Source: Stenogyne calaminthoides (lineage: Eukaryota > Streptophyta > Magnoliopsida > Lamiales > Lamiaceae). From it: 64,000 nt of DNA. This document shows, one piece after another, positions 1 through 9,877 of this stretch. A model generated the notes under the pieces. It was given only the letters and a program-made list of their open reading frames with translations, made no database searches and was not told where the DNA came from. Positions within the stretch are counted from its first letter, which is position 1, and each line of letters starts with the position of its first letter. The stretch lies in assembly GCA_037126765.1 (NCBI GenBank), contig JBBCBC010000033.1, positions 12,290,085 to 12,354,084 of the forward strand, in the 5' to 3' direction. A program made the translations under genes and the position numbers.

Positions 1-216
1 CGGGATTCGCATACAGTCTACACTGAGGGGCCAACACCTGGCAGCCCCTAAAGCCATGAAAATTGACCCATAAATCTCCCCAAATCAACAACCTCCATGA
101 ATTGAGGGATTATATGTACTTTTGTACTATTTTCCTAATTTTTCTTCCAAGTTCAAAGAAAAATATCTACACTCAATCTCCCCCACACTCAAGTCTCAAC
201 CAACCGGCCCATTCTC

Positions 217-224
217 TATAAAAT
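217..224 (+). promoter_or_regulatory. Probable LTR TATA box
   Basis: TATAAAAT sits about 45 bases upstream of a GA-rich tract, where a U3 promoter would be expected in this LTR. This rests on motif and position only. Confidence 0.4.
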
Positions 225-1929
225 GATACACTCTTCATTTTTTTAATTCACCATTCATTCATTTTAGAAAGAGAAAGTGAGAGAGAGAGTAAGAGAGAAA
301 GGGAAGAACCCTTTTTCCTTTAAGGTAATTAACCAAATATTTTTTCTTTTTATTTGTTATGATGATAAAAATGGCAAGACTAGATAGTTTTCCCCATACT
401 CCCATGATTTGTTATGTTTACATGTTGATGGATTAGTTGATTTTGTGTTTAGAAGCATGATTGTAGTGTTTTAAGAGTTTTAGAACTTAAAAGTATAATT
501 TTTGGCAGAATTTTGGATCCTTTTTGAAATAATATTTTCGAACCTTTTCTTTCATCAATAAATCATGCAAATATTTTTGAATATAGTATAAGATGTGTAC
601 AATAACATATTAAAATTTAAAATTTCGTAGTGATCGGTTTAGCCGTTTGGGAGAAATAATTCTTAAAAGTTGATGTGTTAAAAATCAAACTAAAACGGAA
701 TTAGTCCGTTTAACGATCCTTTTACCCAACTTTTAATGATGATAAAAATCTGGAATAATTAAGTGTCTACCATATAGTTTTGTATCACATACTAAAACTT
801 TGTAGCTTTTCGTTTAGAAATTTGGTAGTAATAAAACTTTGAAGTTTGGGTATTCAATACTTCGATTTATTTGCACTGTTAGGTTTAACAATTTTATCAA
901 GAATATTAGAGTTGTGATAAAATCGTGGAAAAATTATTGAAATTATATAGATACAGTTAGGTATATTTTAAAAAATGTTTTGTGCCTTTAGGATAATCAC
1001 ACTATTATAAATTGATTTTTATTTTTAACTAGTACCGTTTTAATGATTTGTGTATCTAGATAGCTTTTCCAAACTTCTGGGATCAATTGATAAGAAATAT
1101 CAGCTAGGTCCCTTAATTAACTTTGTTCTATGATAGTATTAGTATAACATATATTAATTTCATAATTTTCTATTAAGTGTAAGTATTTTATTTCTATTCA
1201 GTTGTATATTTTGTTTGTAAACTTGTACAATTTTGATGAGCAGTGAAGTAGAATGTGTTATTTATTAAATTTAGGAAAATTTGTAAAGAATATCGACTAG
1301 AATACTTAATTAACTTTTACCTATGCTAAGTTTAGTACAACATATGTGAACTTTATAATTTTTACTTGAGTATATGTATTTTATTTATTTTATGCATGTA
1401 AATGAGTCATTTTTATCGAGTAAATGAGTTAGCTAAGTTTATGAAATGTGCATACTATGGTGAATGGAATGATTGGTATTTGATTTGAAACTTTCACAAT
1501 AATGTGACTTACCTGAATTTTGAAAGAAGTGAGAATCCAAAGGACTCAAGTCCCGAACTATGAACTTAAACAAGTTAAAAGATTTTATCGAATGAAAATA
1601 GTTTAAGGAATACACGATTGATGCCCCTTCAAAATCACTAACTATTCTTAATAAATGAATAAGACTAAGTATGGTACAGATTGTGCTTGTAGAGTGCGAC
1701 TCGGTTCCAAGGCTCTAAAGTCCCTACAAGTCCTAAGCAATCAAGAAGTTTATAACTTTACTGTTTAAAGTTACCAGGTGGGTGACACTATCTGTATTGC
1801 AGTGGTTAATATTATATGGACTGTTGATGGTTTCTAAAGCAAACTAAATAAATAAGTATTGGAGGTTTAAGTATGATAATGCATAAACGTTAAGGTATAA
1901 CATGAATGAAGAAATGAATATGCATGAGT

Positions 1930-2146
1930 TGGTGAAGCAAATAGGGCCCACATACGATGTATTTATTTATATGTGGAGCAAATAGGGCCCACACATGAGT
2001 CGGTGGAGCAAATAGGGCCCACATACGATGTATTTATTTATATATGGAGCAAATAGGGCCCACATACGACCTATTTATTTATAGGTGGAGCAAATATGGT
2101 CCACACATGAGTCGGTGGAGCAAATAGGGCCCACATATGATGTATT
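1930..2146. repeat. Minisatellite inside the gypsy-type LTR
   Basis: Six copies of the core GGAGCAAATAGGGCCCACA start near 1931, 1972, 2003, 2044, 2084 and 2113. Spacing alternates between about 41 and 30 bases. Long units carry ATACGATGTATTTATTTATA between cores; short units carry CACATGAGTCG. Each core contains the palindrome GGGCCC, except the fifth, which reads ATATGGTCC. Confidence 0.85.
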
Positions 2147-2869
2147 CATAAATCATGTTGAACAATTATAATGAAATGATGAAAGAGAAAGTTAAAGCAC
2201 AATCGAAGAATGAAAGGTGGGAAGGGGTAAAAGCTTATAATTTTAGAATTCTGTCAATCTATAAAACAACATACATGTTGCCCACTGAGATTTTTATCTC
2301 ACCCTAACTTTAACATTTTTCAGGTTACGAAACGGAGGCCCAGGAGCTGCAGTAGACAATCGTTTCCCCACATGTTTTTATGTACCTAAATGAATTTGAA
2401 GGACAAGTTAACTGTTGAACTTTGTTTCATGAACTTCACTATCACTTCTCTCGAGAGTTGTACTTGAGACTCGTCGGTGATGTTTCTATAAAACCATGAA
2501 ATGATTATTTTGAACATGGCTACTTTTGTTAAAATGGTATATATGTTTTTCCGTTGCAAAGTAATGTTCTTATGACCATGTGTTTTACTTTTAAAAGAAA
2601 AATTCTGGCTCAATTTTCCGGTTCACTAAGTAATGACTCGAGTTTAGATCGTCGAGATTCTCTAAAGTCGGATTTTTGAATTCTGAGGCGTTACAAACAC
2701 TAACTCGAACAAAATAATAAAATGGAGATAGACTATGAAGTAACGCAAAAAAAAGATTTAATGAAAGATAATCAAATTCTAAACGCCTCCCAGATTTGGA
2801 ACCACGCAGTTAAGAACATATGGAAGAGGACACTGCCCGATGAGGTCCAATTGACGATTCAAGAGTGAG

Positions 2870-3346
2870 AAGAAATGAGCAATGAGCTACTCCCGTGGAA
2901 GAGCTCGAAACATTCTCAGTCGACCCAGCTCACCCAGAGCTAGAAGTCACCATAGGGGCAAAGATTCCCAGTGAAATGTGAGATCAAGTAATCAAAATCC
3001 TCAAGGGAAATTTGAATGTTTTCGTTTGATCACATGAAGACATAACATTGACCCTGGGGTTGCTTGTCACTAATTGATATAGATCCATCAAGAAGGCATG
3101 TCTAAAAAAAAGACAAAAATTTCGGCCCAGAAAAATACGCAACTTTGGCCAAAGAGGTGAAGAAATTGTTGGATAATAAGTTGATCGAGCAGGTCGACCA
3201 TTCGTAGTGGGTAGCCAATGTTGTGCTCGTAAAGAAGGCAAAAAACTCATGCAGTATATGTATCGACTTTATTAATTTGAATGATGCATGCCGAAAAGAT
3301 TATTTCTCAATACCACACTTCGACCACCTAATCGACAGCACGACGG
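2870..3346 (+). pseudogene. pol: Ty3/gypsy pol, left part (reverse transcriptase N-terminal half)
   Basis: Decayed gypsy polyprotein of element G. In one frame, after an AAAA-rich slippage-like stretch near 3105, it reads a block typical of the start of plant gypsy reverse transcriptase: KLLDNKLIEQVDHS, a stop (3205-3207), then WVANVVLVKKAKNS and the IDFINLNDACRKDYFSIPHFDHL segment (fingers). Weaker similarity, with further stops, begins near 2960 (SHEDIT, the stretch before the RT). It ends abruptly at 3346, where a copia LTR begins; the rest of the same RT resumes at 32543. Codon phase carries on if the insertion and one copy of the target duplication are ignored. Nothing recognisable was found in 2696-2869. 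The domain type resembles Tat/Athila-like gypsy, but the lineage is uncertain. Confidence 0.85.
3342..3346. other. Left target-site duplication of copia array C1
   Basis: GACGG directly before the LTR terminus TGTTGGG. The matching copy after the far LTR at 32543-32547 reads AACGG, one mismatch in five. Confidence 0.75.
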
Positions 3347-5059
3347 TGTTGGGAAAATATGGGTGCTCGGATCTATTCGAGATGATTTTAAATACATATT
3401 TAAATTAATCAATTAATTACTAACATGAATTAATCCTAAATCAATTCAACATAATAATTAATAAGTGAATAAACAACATGCGTACACGTAATCCACGTAA
3501 ATCCTAAGCATGAGGAATCTAGGAGTTACGAGATTACTAACCTCTTATAGAGACAACCGTTGAGACGATGGATCAACCCAAAGAGCCTTCCCAAATATGT
3601 TCCAAGTCCACGAACGCAATCCGGTGGGAGGATTCTCACGAACGATTTTAATAAGAGAGAAAATCAAAAATATTTTGCCACCACCTTTGTGGATTTCTAA
3701 TATTTCCAACACATGAAATTGCAGTTGGGAATGAAAAATTCATCCCCTATTTATAGGGATAGGGGTGGCCGATTTTTTCAATGAAAAAATAAGGAAGAAA
3801 TTATTTTTCTTGATCTCCAATAAATCTTGAATATATCTCCTATATTCTTTTCTCATTAATTAGATTTTTCCATAAAAATCTTATTCCCCTTTAATCCTTA
3901 TTTTTCAAAAAATACAAGGAAGAAGGAGTCAAGATTTGACTTCTTGAATTTATGGGATAATTATGTATTCCAAGAATACTTATCTCTTTCCATAAAATCT
4001 TTTTAAGAAAATCAAGAAAATCTTTCTTCTCCATTTTTCCTACAATTTTCGAAAAATACAAGAAATATTAGGCAATAATATTTTCTTCTCTTTTTCATTA
4101 ATTGTACTTTATTTTGGGCTATTTGAGGGGCCTTTAGAAGAATTAAGATTGGACTTCCAATGGACTATGAAGCTATAATATTGGGCCAAATATTATTCAA
4201 AGTCCATTAATATTAATTTACTCCACTATAAAATTAATATTGAACTATCCATCTTAACCCATATTACGACTTTACTATAATATGGCTCCCGGTCATTATT
4301 TCCCGTGTTTAAGATTATCTTAGTCCATTAATTAATTAAGCCACTGAACAAGCTTTATATTAATTAATATCTTTATCCTTGGAGTAAAGACAACTCAACA
4401 TTATTATCCATACCTGAAATAAATTTCCACTTGCAAGATTTGGTATGATAAAGATTCTGAGCCCACCAAGGGGACAAATCAAGCAAGACGTACTTGCACA
4501 CGATTCTCCATATTAAATGTCAGCAATCGTCATGTAATTAATAATATTGCCCAAGATATAAGGTATCGAATCACAATGACTCTCTTCCTATCATAAGTCA
4601 AAGCAATAGTTATTAATTTCACACGATCCTATTTAAGGGACGGAGATTAAGAAATAACACACCACTGAAGTCTAATTCTTGTATATTTAGTACCGAAGAA
4701 TTTATCCTTTTGTAGGTCCTATTCAGTGCATCTAAATGCACTAGTATAATCTCTTGGTCAAGACAAGCCAATCTGAGTCTTATACATCAACATTTCATGA
4801 TGGTTTGTTCATTTCCATCTAGGTTGTGAATTTGTACTTAATTATGAGGAGCTGTTAATTTGATCTTCTGTGATTTGGTATAACCAAATTAACTACAACA
4901 TAATACGTACTAACTTATTGAACTGGTTTGCAATAAATATATATAACATTCATTCATATTTAAATGCAACAATGATTAATAATTTATTTAAGTAAATAAA
5001 TAAGAAAATTCAGTTTTGTTATACAAAGTAAAAGCATACTTTTCAGTATAACCCCAACA
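3347..5059 (-). repeat. Copia C1 LTR-a (3' LTR of internal region 1)
   Basis: 1713 bp bounded by TGTTGGG and CCCCAACA, the inverted ends of this LTR. About 95% alike by eye to LTR-b and LTR-c. On the minus strand a TATAAATA box lies at 3749-3756 inside CCCCTATTTATAGGG. No coding content. The stretch 3661-4300 is a run of pyrimidine- and AAAAT-rich sequence typical of the transcribed part of the LTR. Confidence 0.93.
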
Positions 5060-5070
5060 ATCTCCCACTT
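5060..5070 (-). promoter_or_regulatory. Polypurine tract of internal region 1
   Basis: Minus-strand AAGTGGGAGAT abuts the 3' LTR, where plus-strand DNA synthesis is primed. A near copy (CTCCCACTTATACTCAAAG on the plus strand) recurs about 95 bases further in, near 5157-5175, inside the end of the RNase H reading frame. Confidence 0.8.
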
Positions 5071-5132
5071 ATACTCAAAGTCTGCATTTAAGTATACTAC
5101 AGCATGTCTCATGTTCTATGTGACATCTAATG

Positions 5133-5894
5133 TCACCTACACGAGTCTAATAATTTCTCCCACTTATACTCAAAGCAGATTGACAACGTTCTTGACACCC
5201 ATTCCTTCCACATGTCTCTCAATGTACTCTGAGGCAGACCTTTTGTGAATGGACCTGCTAAGTTGTCTTCCGATGCAATCGTTGTCACCTCAATGTCTCC
5301 TCTCTTAACGATTTCTCGTATAAGATGGTAATTTCTTTCAATGTGTTTGCTGGCCTTGTGTGCTCTTGGTTCCCTCGAATTTGCAACTGCTCTGGCATTA
5401 TCACAATAGACCGTGATTGTGCTGGGCAAATCCGGGACAACATCTAAGTCTACTAGGAAGTTCTTGAGCCAAACCGCTTCCTTCGCTGCTTCACAAGCAG
5501 CTACGTATTCGGCTTCCATGGTAGAATCGGCGATGCATTTCTGCTTTACGCTTCTCCATGTCATGGCTCCTCCCCCCATGTAAAACACACTACCCGAGGT
5601 AGACTTTCTGGAGTCAACGTCTAATTGGAAATCCGAGTCCGTGTAACCGATGGGGATTAGACTGTCTGACTGGTAAACCAACATTCTGTCCCATGTCCTC
5701 TTCAGATACTTCAGAATGTTCTTTACCGCAGTCCAATGCTCTTTCCCAGGGTTGCTTTGATATCTTGCTACCATGCCTACGGCAAAGCAGATATCCGGTC
5801 TCGTGCACAGCATTGCGTACATGAGGCTTCCCACAACCGAAGCATAAGGGATGCCCTTCATGTCATCTATCTCATTCTGTGTTTTGGGACACAT
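5133..5894 (-). pseudogene. pol: Copia pol, RNase H domain (internal region 1)
   Basis: A 253-residue open frame with the copia RT-RH connection and RNase H. Visible landmarks are SVVGSLMYAMLCTRPDI (end of RT/connection), GYTDSDF (first catalytic Asp region), STMEAEYVAACEAAKEAVWL (catalytic Glu region) and YCDNARAVA (third Asp). In the retrotransposon this domain removes the RNA strand during reverse transcription. The last residues (FEYKWEKL) are encoded by the second, internal polypurine-tract copy. Upstream, a frame change near 5895-6004 separates it from the RT, so the polyprotein is broken although this segment is itself open. Confidence 0.88.
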
Positions 5895-6004
5895 CTATTT
5901 GAATAGATGGATTCCATGTCTGTAGGGCACAAAGCCTTTCTTGGAATCTTGCATGCTGAAGCGCTTAAAAACAGTGTCTATGTATGAGGCTTGCGAAAGC
6001 CCGA

Positions 6005-6689
6005 TCATTCTTTTCCTGCGATCTCTAGAGTGATCTTGATCCCTACGATGTGACCGGCTTCCCCTAAATCTTTCATATCAAACTGTTTTGATAGCCATGC
6101 CCTTATGTCCGATAACACCTTTACATCGTTTCCGATGAGCAGTATGTCGTCTATGTATAGTACCAAAAATACCAATGCAGTTCCGTCACGCATTTTGTAA
6201 ACACAACTTTCAAAGTTGTTTTGATCAAAACCATAGGATTTTATGACTTGATCAAAACACTGATTCCAAGCACGGGATGCTTGCTTCAAATTTATAAATG
6301 GACTTCTTAAGCTTGCAAACCAGATGCTCTTGACCTTTTTCAATGAAGCCTTCGGGTTGTTGCATATAGATTTCTTCGTCAAGATTTCCATTGAGGAAAG
6401 ATGTCTTGACATCCATTTGCCAGATCTCAAAGTCTAAATGCGTAGCAATCGACAAGAGAATGAGGATGGACTTGAGCATGGCTACAGGAGAAAAAGTTTC
6501 CTCAAAATCGATCCCTTCTTTCTGAGTGTACCCTTTCGCCACTAGTTTTGCTTTAAAGGTTTCAACCTTTCCGTTTGGTCCCATTTTTCTCTTGTATACC
6601 CACTTGCATCCAATGGGTTTTACCCCATTAAGTGGTTCGACTAGCTCCCACACTTTATTGTGATCCATTGAACCCATTTCTGCTTCCAT
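6005..6689 (-). pseudogene. pol: Copia pol, reverse transcriptase (internal region 1)
   Basis: Two overlapping open frames (6689-6252 and 6430-6005) together cover the RT. The first has MEAEMGSMDHNKVWELV, IGCKWVYKRK, LVAKGYTQKEGIDFEETFSPVA and QMDVKTSFLNGNLDEEIYMQQPEGF. The second has KQASRAWNQCFDQ and the catalytic YIDDILLIGND. A single-base indel near 6290 moves between them. The domain copies genomic RNA into cDNA. Relative to the sister copy at 13260-13883 the same residues are present, so damage here is mainly the frameshift. The duplicated unit ends inside this domain, at 6454. Confidence 0.87.
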
Positions 6690-7995
6690 TGCTGTTTGCC
6701 AAGAGGTTGCATCTTATTCTTGGATCGTACCGTTGTAGGACGAGGATCGATTCTTCACTTTGAGATCAAGTCGAAGACTCTCCAATCCCTAAGAATCGCT
6801 CGGGTTGTCGACGACCCTCCCACTCTGACGAGGTTAGGTTGTGAAAGGTGTGACGATTGGTATATCATTTTGCACGAGTTGGCAATGGAGTTGGCCCCTT
6901 AAGTTCTTCCTAGGTAATTTCACTTCTAGGCTTTTTATCATTCATATAGTCTTCTTCCAAAAAATCTAAAGTGCGTACTGATTACGACCTTTTGATCTTC
7001 GGGGCCATAGAACATGCATCCTTTCGTTCCTTCGGGATACCCAATAAAAACCCTTAATTCTGAACGTGCATCCAACTTACCAGCTTCCTTGTCCAACACG
7101 TATGCCGAACACCCCCAGATCCTGATGTGTCCATAACTGGGCTTGCGCCCCATCCATAATTCTCTCGGGGTTTTAGGGATTGATTTGGATGGCACTAAGT
7201 TTAGAATATAAGCCGCTGTTTCCAAAGAGAATGAGGATGGACTTGAGCATGGCTACAGGAGAAAAAGTTTCCTCAAAATCGATCCCTTCTTTCTGAGTGT
7301 ACCCTTTCGCCACTAGTTTTGCTTTAAAGGTTTCAACCTTTCCGTCTGGTCCCCTTTTTCTCTTGTATACCCACTTGCATCCAATGGGTTTTATCCCATT
7401 AAGTGGTTCGACTAGCTCCCACACTTTATTGTGATCCATTGAACCCATTTCGGCTTCCATTGCGGTTTGCCAAGAGGTTGCATCTTTGTCTTGGATCGCT
7501 TCGTTGTAGGACCAGGGATCTGATTCTTCGCCTGAGATCAAGTCCGAAGACTCTCCAATCCCTAAGAATCGCTCGGGTTGTCAGACAACCCTCCCACTAT
7601 GACGAGGTTCCGGTTGTGAAGGTGTGACGATTGATATATCATTTTGTACAGTTGGCAATGGAGTTGGCCCCTTAAGTTCTTCCAAGGTAATTTCACTTCT
7701 AGGCTTTTTATCGTTCATATAGTCTTCTTTCAAAAATCTAAAGTGCGTACTGATTACGTCCTTTTGATCTTTAGGGCCATAGAACATGCATCATTTCGTT
7801 CCTTCGGGATACCCAATGAAAAACCTTAATTCTGAACGTGCATCCAACTTACCAGCTTCCTTGTCCAACACGTATGCCGGACACCCCCAGATCCTGATGT
7901 GTCCATAACTGGACTTGAGCCCCATCCACAATTCTGTCGGGGTTTTAGGGACTGATTTGGATGACATTAAGTTTAGAATATAAGCCGTTGTTTCC
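6454..7995 (-). repeat. Direct duplication of a 771-bp pol segment in internal region 1
   Basis: Two consecutive copies, 6454-7224 and 7225-7995, each span the integrase C-terminal part (AAYILNL...) to the early reverse transcriptase (MLKSILIL). The joint at 7224/7225 puts TTTCCAA next to AGAGAATGAGG. The left copy shares disabling changes with internal region 2 that the right copy lacks (see findings), so this is probably a recombination joint between two non-identical elements, not simple slippage. Confidence 0.85.
6690..7225 (-). pseudogene. pol: Copia integrase C-terminal/RT linker, left duplicated copy
   Basis: Minus-strand frame 7225-6938 reads METAAYILNLVPSKSIPKTP, then GRKPSYGHIRIWGCSAYVLD and VFIGYPEGTKGCMFYGPEDQ, the typical end of a copia integrase. 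An extra A in the run at 6959-6964 shifts the frame, a TAG lies at about 6909-6915 and a TAA near 6714. The stretch 6715-6850 also shows altered CAG/CTG sites compared with the right copy (CCAGG read as CGAGG, ATCTGATT as ATCGATT). Confidence 0.8.
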
Positions 7996-8231
7996 AAAGC
8001 GTAACCCCACAACGATTTTGGTAAATCTGCATAACTCATCATTGATCTTACCATTTCTAAAAGCGTTCAATTTCTTTGTTCTGCAACCCCATTTTGTTGA
8101 GGGATACCCGGTGCAGTCAACTGGGATGCAATCCCCTCTTCCGACAGGTAGTTCAAAAAATCATCGCTGAGGTATTCGCCTCCACTATCAGATAGTAGAA
8201 ACTTGATAATCTTTTCCTTATGATTCCCTGC
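7230..8231 (-). pseudogene. pol: Copia integrase C-terminal half to early RT, right duplicated copy
   Basis: Minus-strand segments 8054-7791 (MVRSMMSYADLPKSLWGYAL, then the IWGCPAYVLD block), 7787-7581 (MFYGPKDQKDVISTHFRFLK, then PRSEITLEELKGPTPLPT) and 7541-7230 (SDPWSYNEAIQDKDATSWQT, then WELVEPLNGIKPIGCKWVYK). This copy keeps sense codons where the left copy and internal region 2 have stops. The region 8055-8231 holds the third integrase catalytic region with frame damage. Its link to the upstream PR-IN frame is cut by a TAA (8232-8234). Confidence 0.8.
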
Positions 8232-9014
8232 TTAAGCCTTAAATTCTTTGAATTTATCAAAGGTCTCAGATTTATGCTTTATTAGGAAAATGTATCCGTA
8301 GCGTGAGTAATCATCGATAAACGTAACGAAATACTCGTAGCCACCTCTAGCTTTGATTTTCATTGGACCACACACGTCGGTGTGAACGATTTCTAACACT
8401 TCCTTAGCTCTAAGCCCCTTGGCTTCAAATTCCCTCTTGGTCATTTTACCCTCTAAGCACGATTCGCAAGTTGGAAATGGTTCAATCTGGAGAAGCTCCA
8501 ATGAACCATCTTGAACCAACCTTTGAATCCTTTTTGGGTTAATATGACCTAATCTTAGGTGCCATAGAAGTGTTTCGTTCACGTTAGCCGAATGCTTTCT
8601 TTTACATGAAATAGTAGATGTGTTAAACGATTCATTATGTGAGTGGTGTGCACAGTTAATAATATAGAGATTGTTCCGTAAAATTCCACGACAGATAATC
8701 ACATCGTTACGCAAAACAGTAACATGCTTATTAAAATGAACATAATATCCATCGATAAATAGTTTAGAAACTGAAATAAGGTTTTTTCGAAAAATAGGAA
8801 CATAAAGAACATCTCTTAAAATTAAAAACTGGTCTTCAAAAGACAGGTGCACTTCTCCAACTACTTCAGCTGCCATTCTCGTAGCATCGCCTAGCGTGAT
8901 GAGGATCTCACTTCCACTAAGTTGCCGGGTCCGCTTGAACCCCTGTAACGTGAAACAAACATGATCAGTGGATCCCGTATCTACCACCCACGAATGGGCA
9001 ACATACTCCGCCAA
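8232..9014 (-). pseudogene. pol: Copia pol, protease and integrase N-terminal half (internal region 1)
   Basis: A 260-residue open frame. WVVDTGSTDHVC is the aspartic protease active-site region (residues about 9-20). LLWHLRLGHINPKRIQRLV followed by CESCLEGK is the HHCC zinc-binding start of integrase (about 150-190). HTDVCGPM and TFIDDYSRYGYIF hold the first two catalytic Asp residues. It should process the polyprotein and insert cDNA. It stops at TAA 8232-8234, where the sister copy (14618-15139) keeps a CAA Gln codon. A single C-to-T change explains this, the kind left by deamination of methylated cytosine. Confidence 0.88.
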
Positions 9015-9028
9015 ACAAGTTTCAACAA

Positions 9029-9877
9029 CTAGTGAGTGAGAATTACCTTTCTTTCCATTCCTTTTGGGATTGGAACAGGCTGACCTCCAATGTCCTTCTT
9101 CACCGCAGTTGAAACATTTTCCCTTGGTTTCTTTTGGACCTTTAACAAACTGGCCTTCTTGCCTGTTTTCTTAGTCGCCTTGCTTTGGATCGGACCATTC
9201 ATCTTCTCAACAATCTTACCCACCATTGGTCTAGATCTTGAGAGAAGTTTTTTAGTCACCAAAGCTTCGTCTTCTTGTCCCAAGTGTTTCTCTATCGTCT
9301 CCAAGATTTCTTGTAGAGTATCCATGGTAAACATGTGATCACTCATCACAAAACCACAATAGAACTCATTAAAGCACCTTGGAAGAGTTTGGAACAAGAA
9401 TTCGATTTGAGCCTCATCACAGTACCGTGTACCGAGGTAAGCAAGTTTTTCAAAATGGCCTCTGACCTTGACAATGTGATCCATCACGAGCGTTCCCTCG
9501 ATCATCTTTAGCTTTTCCACACCATTTTGATGAAACTCTTTGGTCATATTGCTCTCTGAGGAAAACATTTCCTCAAGACTTTGTACAATTTCTGCAGCCG
9601 AATCAACTCCCTCATGAATGAGTCTCAAATCATTAGACAATGAAGTCAAGATTATGAGTTTCATTGATTCGTTTGCTTGCTCCCATATTTTGTACAAACA
9701 TCTTTCTGCACTTGATGACCTTTCAGTTGGTTTTTTAGGTTTTTGCCCGCCAAGAACCCAATGATGTTTTTGTTCAGTGAGGACAAAAGACATATTACGT
9801 TTCCAAATGACATAGTTTTCACCAGTGAGTTGGTGTTCTTTGAGCATATATTTCAGTGGATTAAAAGGTTGCGACAT
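9029..9877 (-). pseudogene. gag: Copia gag (internal region 1)
   Basis: I choose the start at 9877 (MSQPFNPLKYMLKEHQLTGE). The frame stays open upstream to 9991, but that part is hydrophobic leader read-through. ENYVIWKRNMSFVL (about residues 20-33) and LEEMFSSESNMTKEFHQNGV belong to the copia capsid fold (UBN2-like). A base missing from a T run near 9123 shifts the frame just before the zinc knuckle, so the C-terminus (KKPRENVSTAV...) is aberrant. The sister copy at 28537-29348 keeps the knuckle. The protein would form the virus-like particle and bind RNA. Confidence 0.87.

Larger units (their letters stand above)
1..2695 (+). mobile_element. Partial long LTR of a Ty3/gypsy-type retrotransposon (start outside window)
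   Basis: AT-rich, non-coding stretch laid out like a long plant LTR. A TATA box (217-224) is followed by a GA-rich tract (about 267-303), then about 2.3 kb with no usable reading frame and a minisatellite at 1930-2146. The stretch ends in GGCGTTACA at 2695, a CA-type LTR terminus, where the sequence changes to decayed gypsy DNA. The left end lies before base 1, so neither the full length nor a target duplication can be seen. No primer-binding site follows the end, so this is more likely the 3' LTR of a neighbouring element than the 5' LTR of the gypsy pol downstream. A Tekay/Del-like origin is my inference from size and end motif. Confidence 0.5.
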
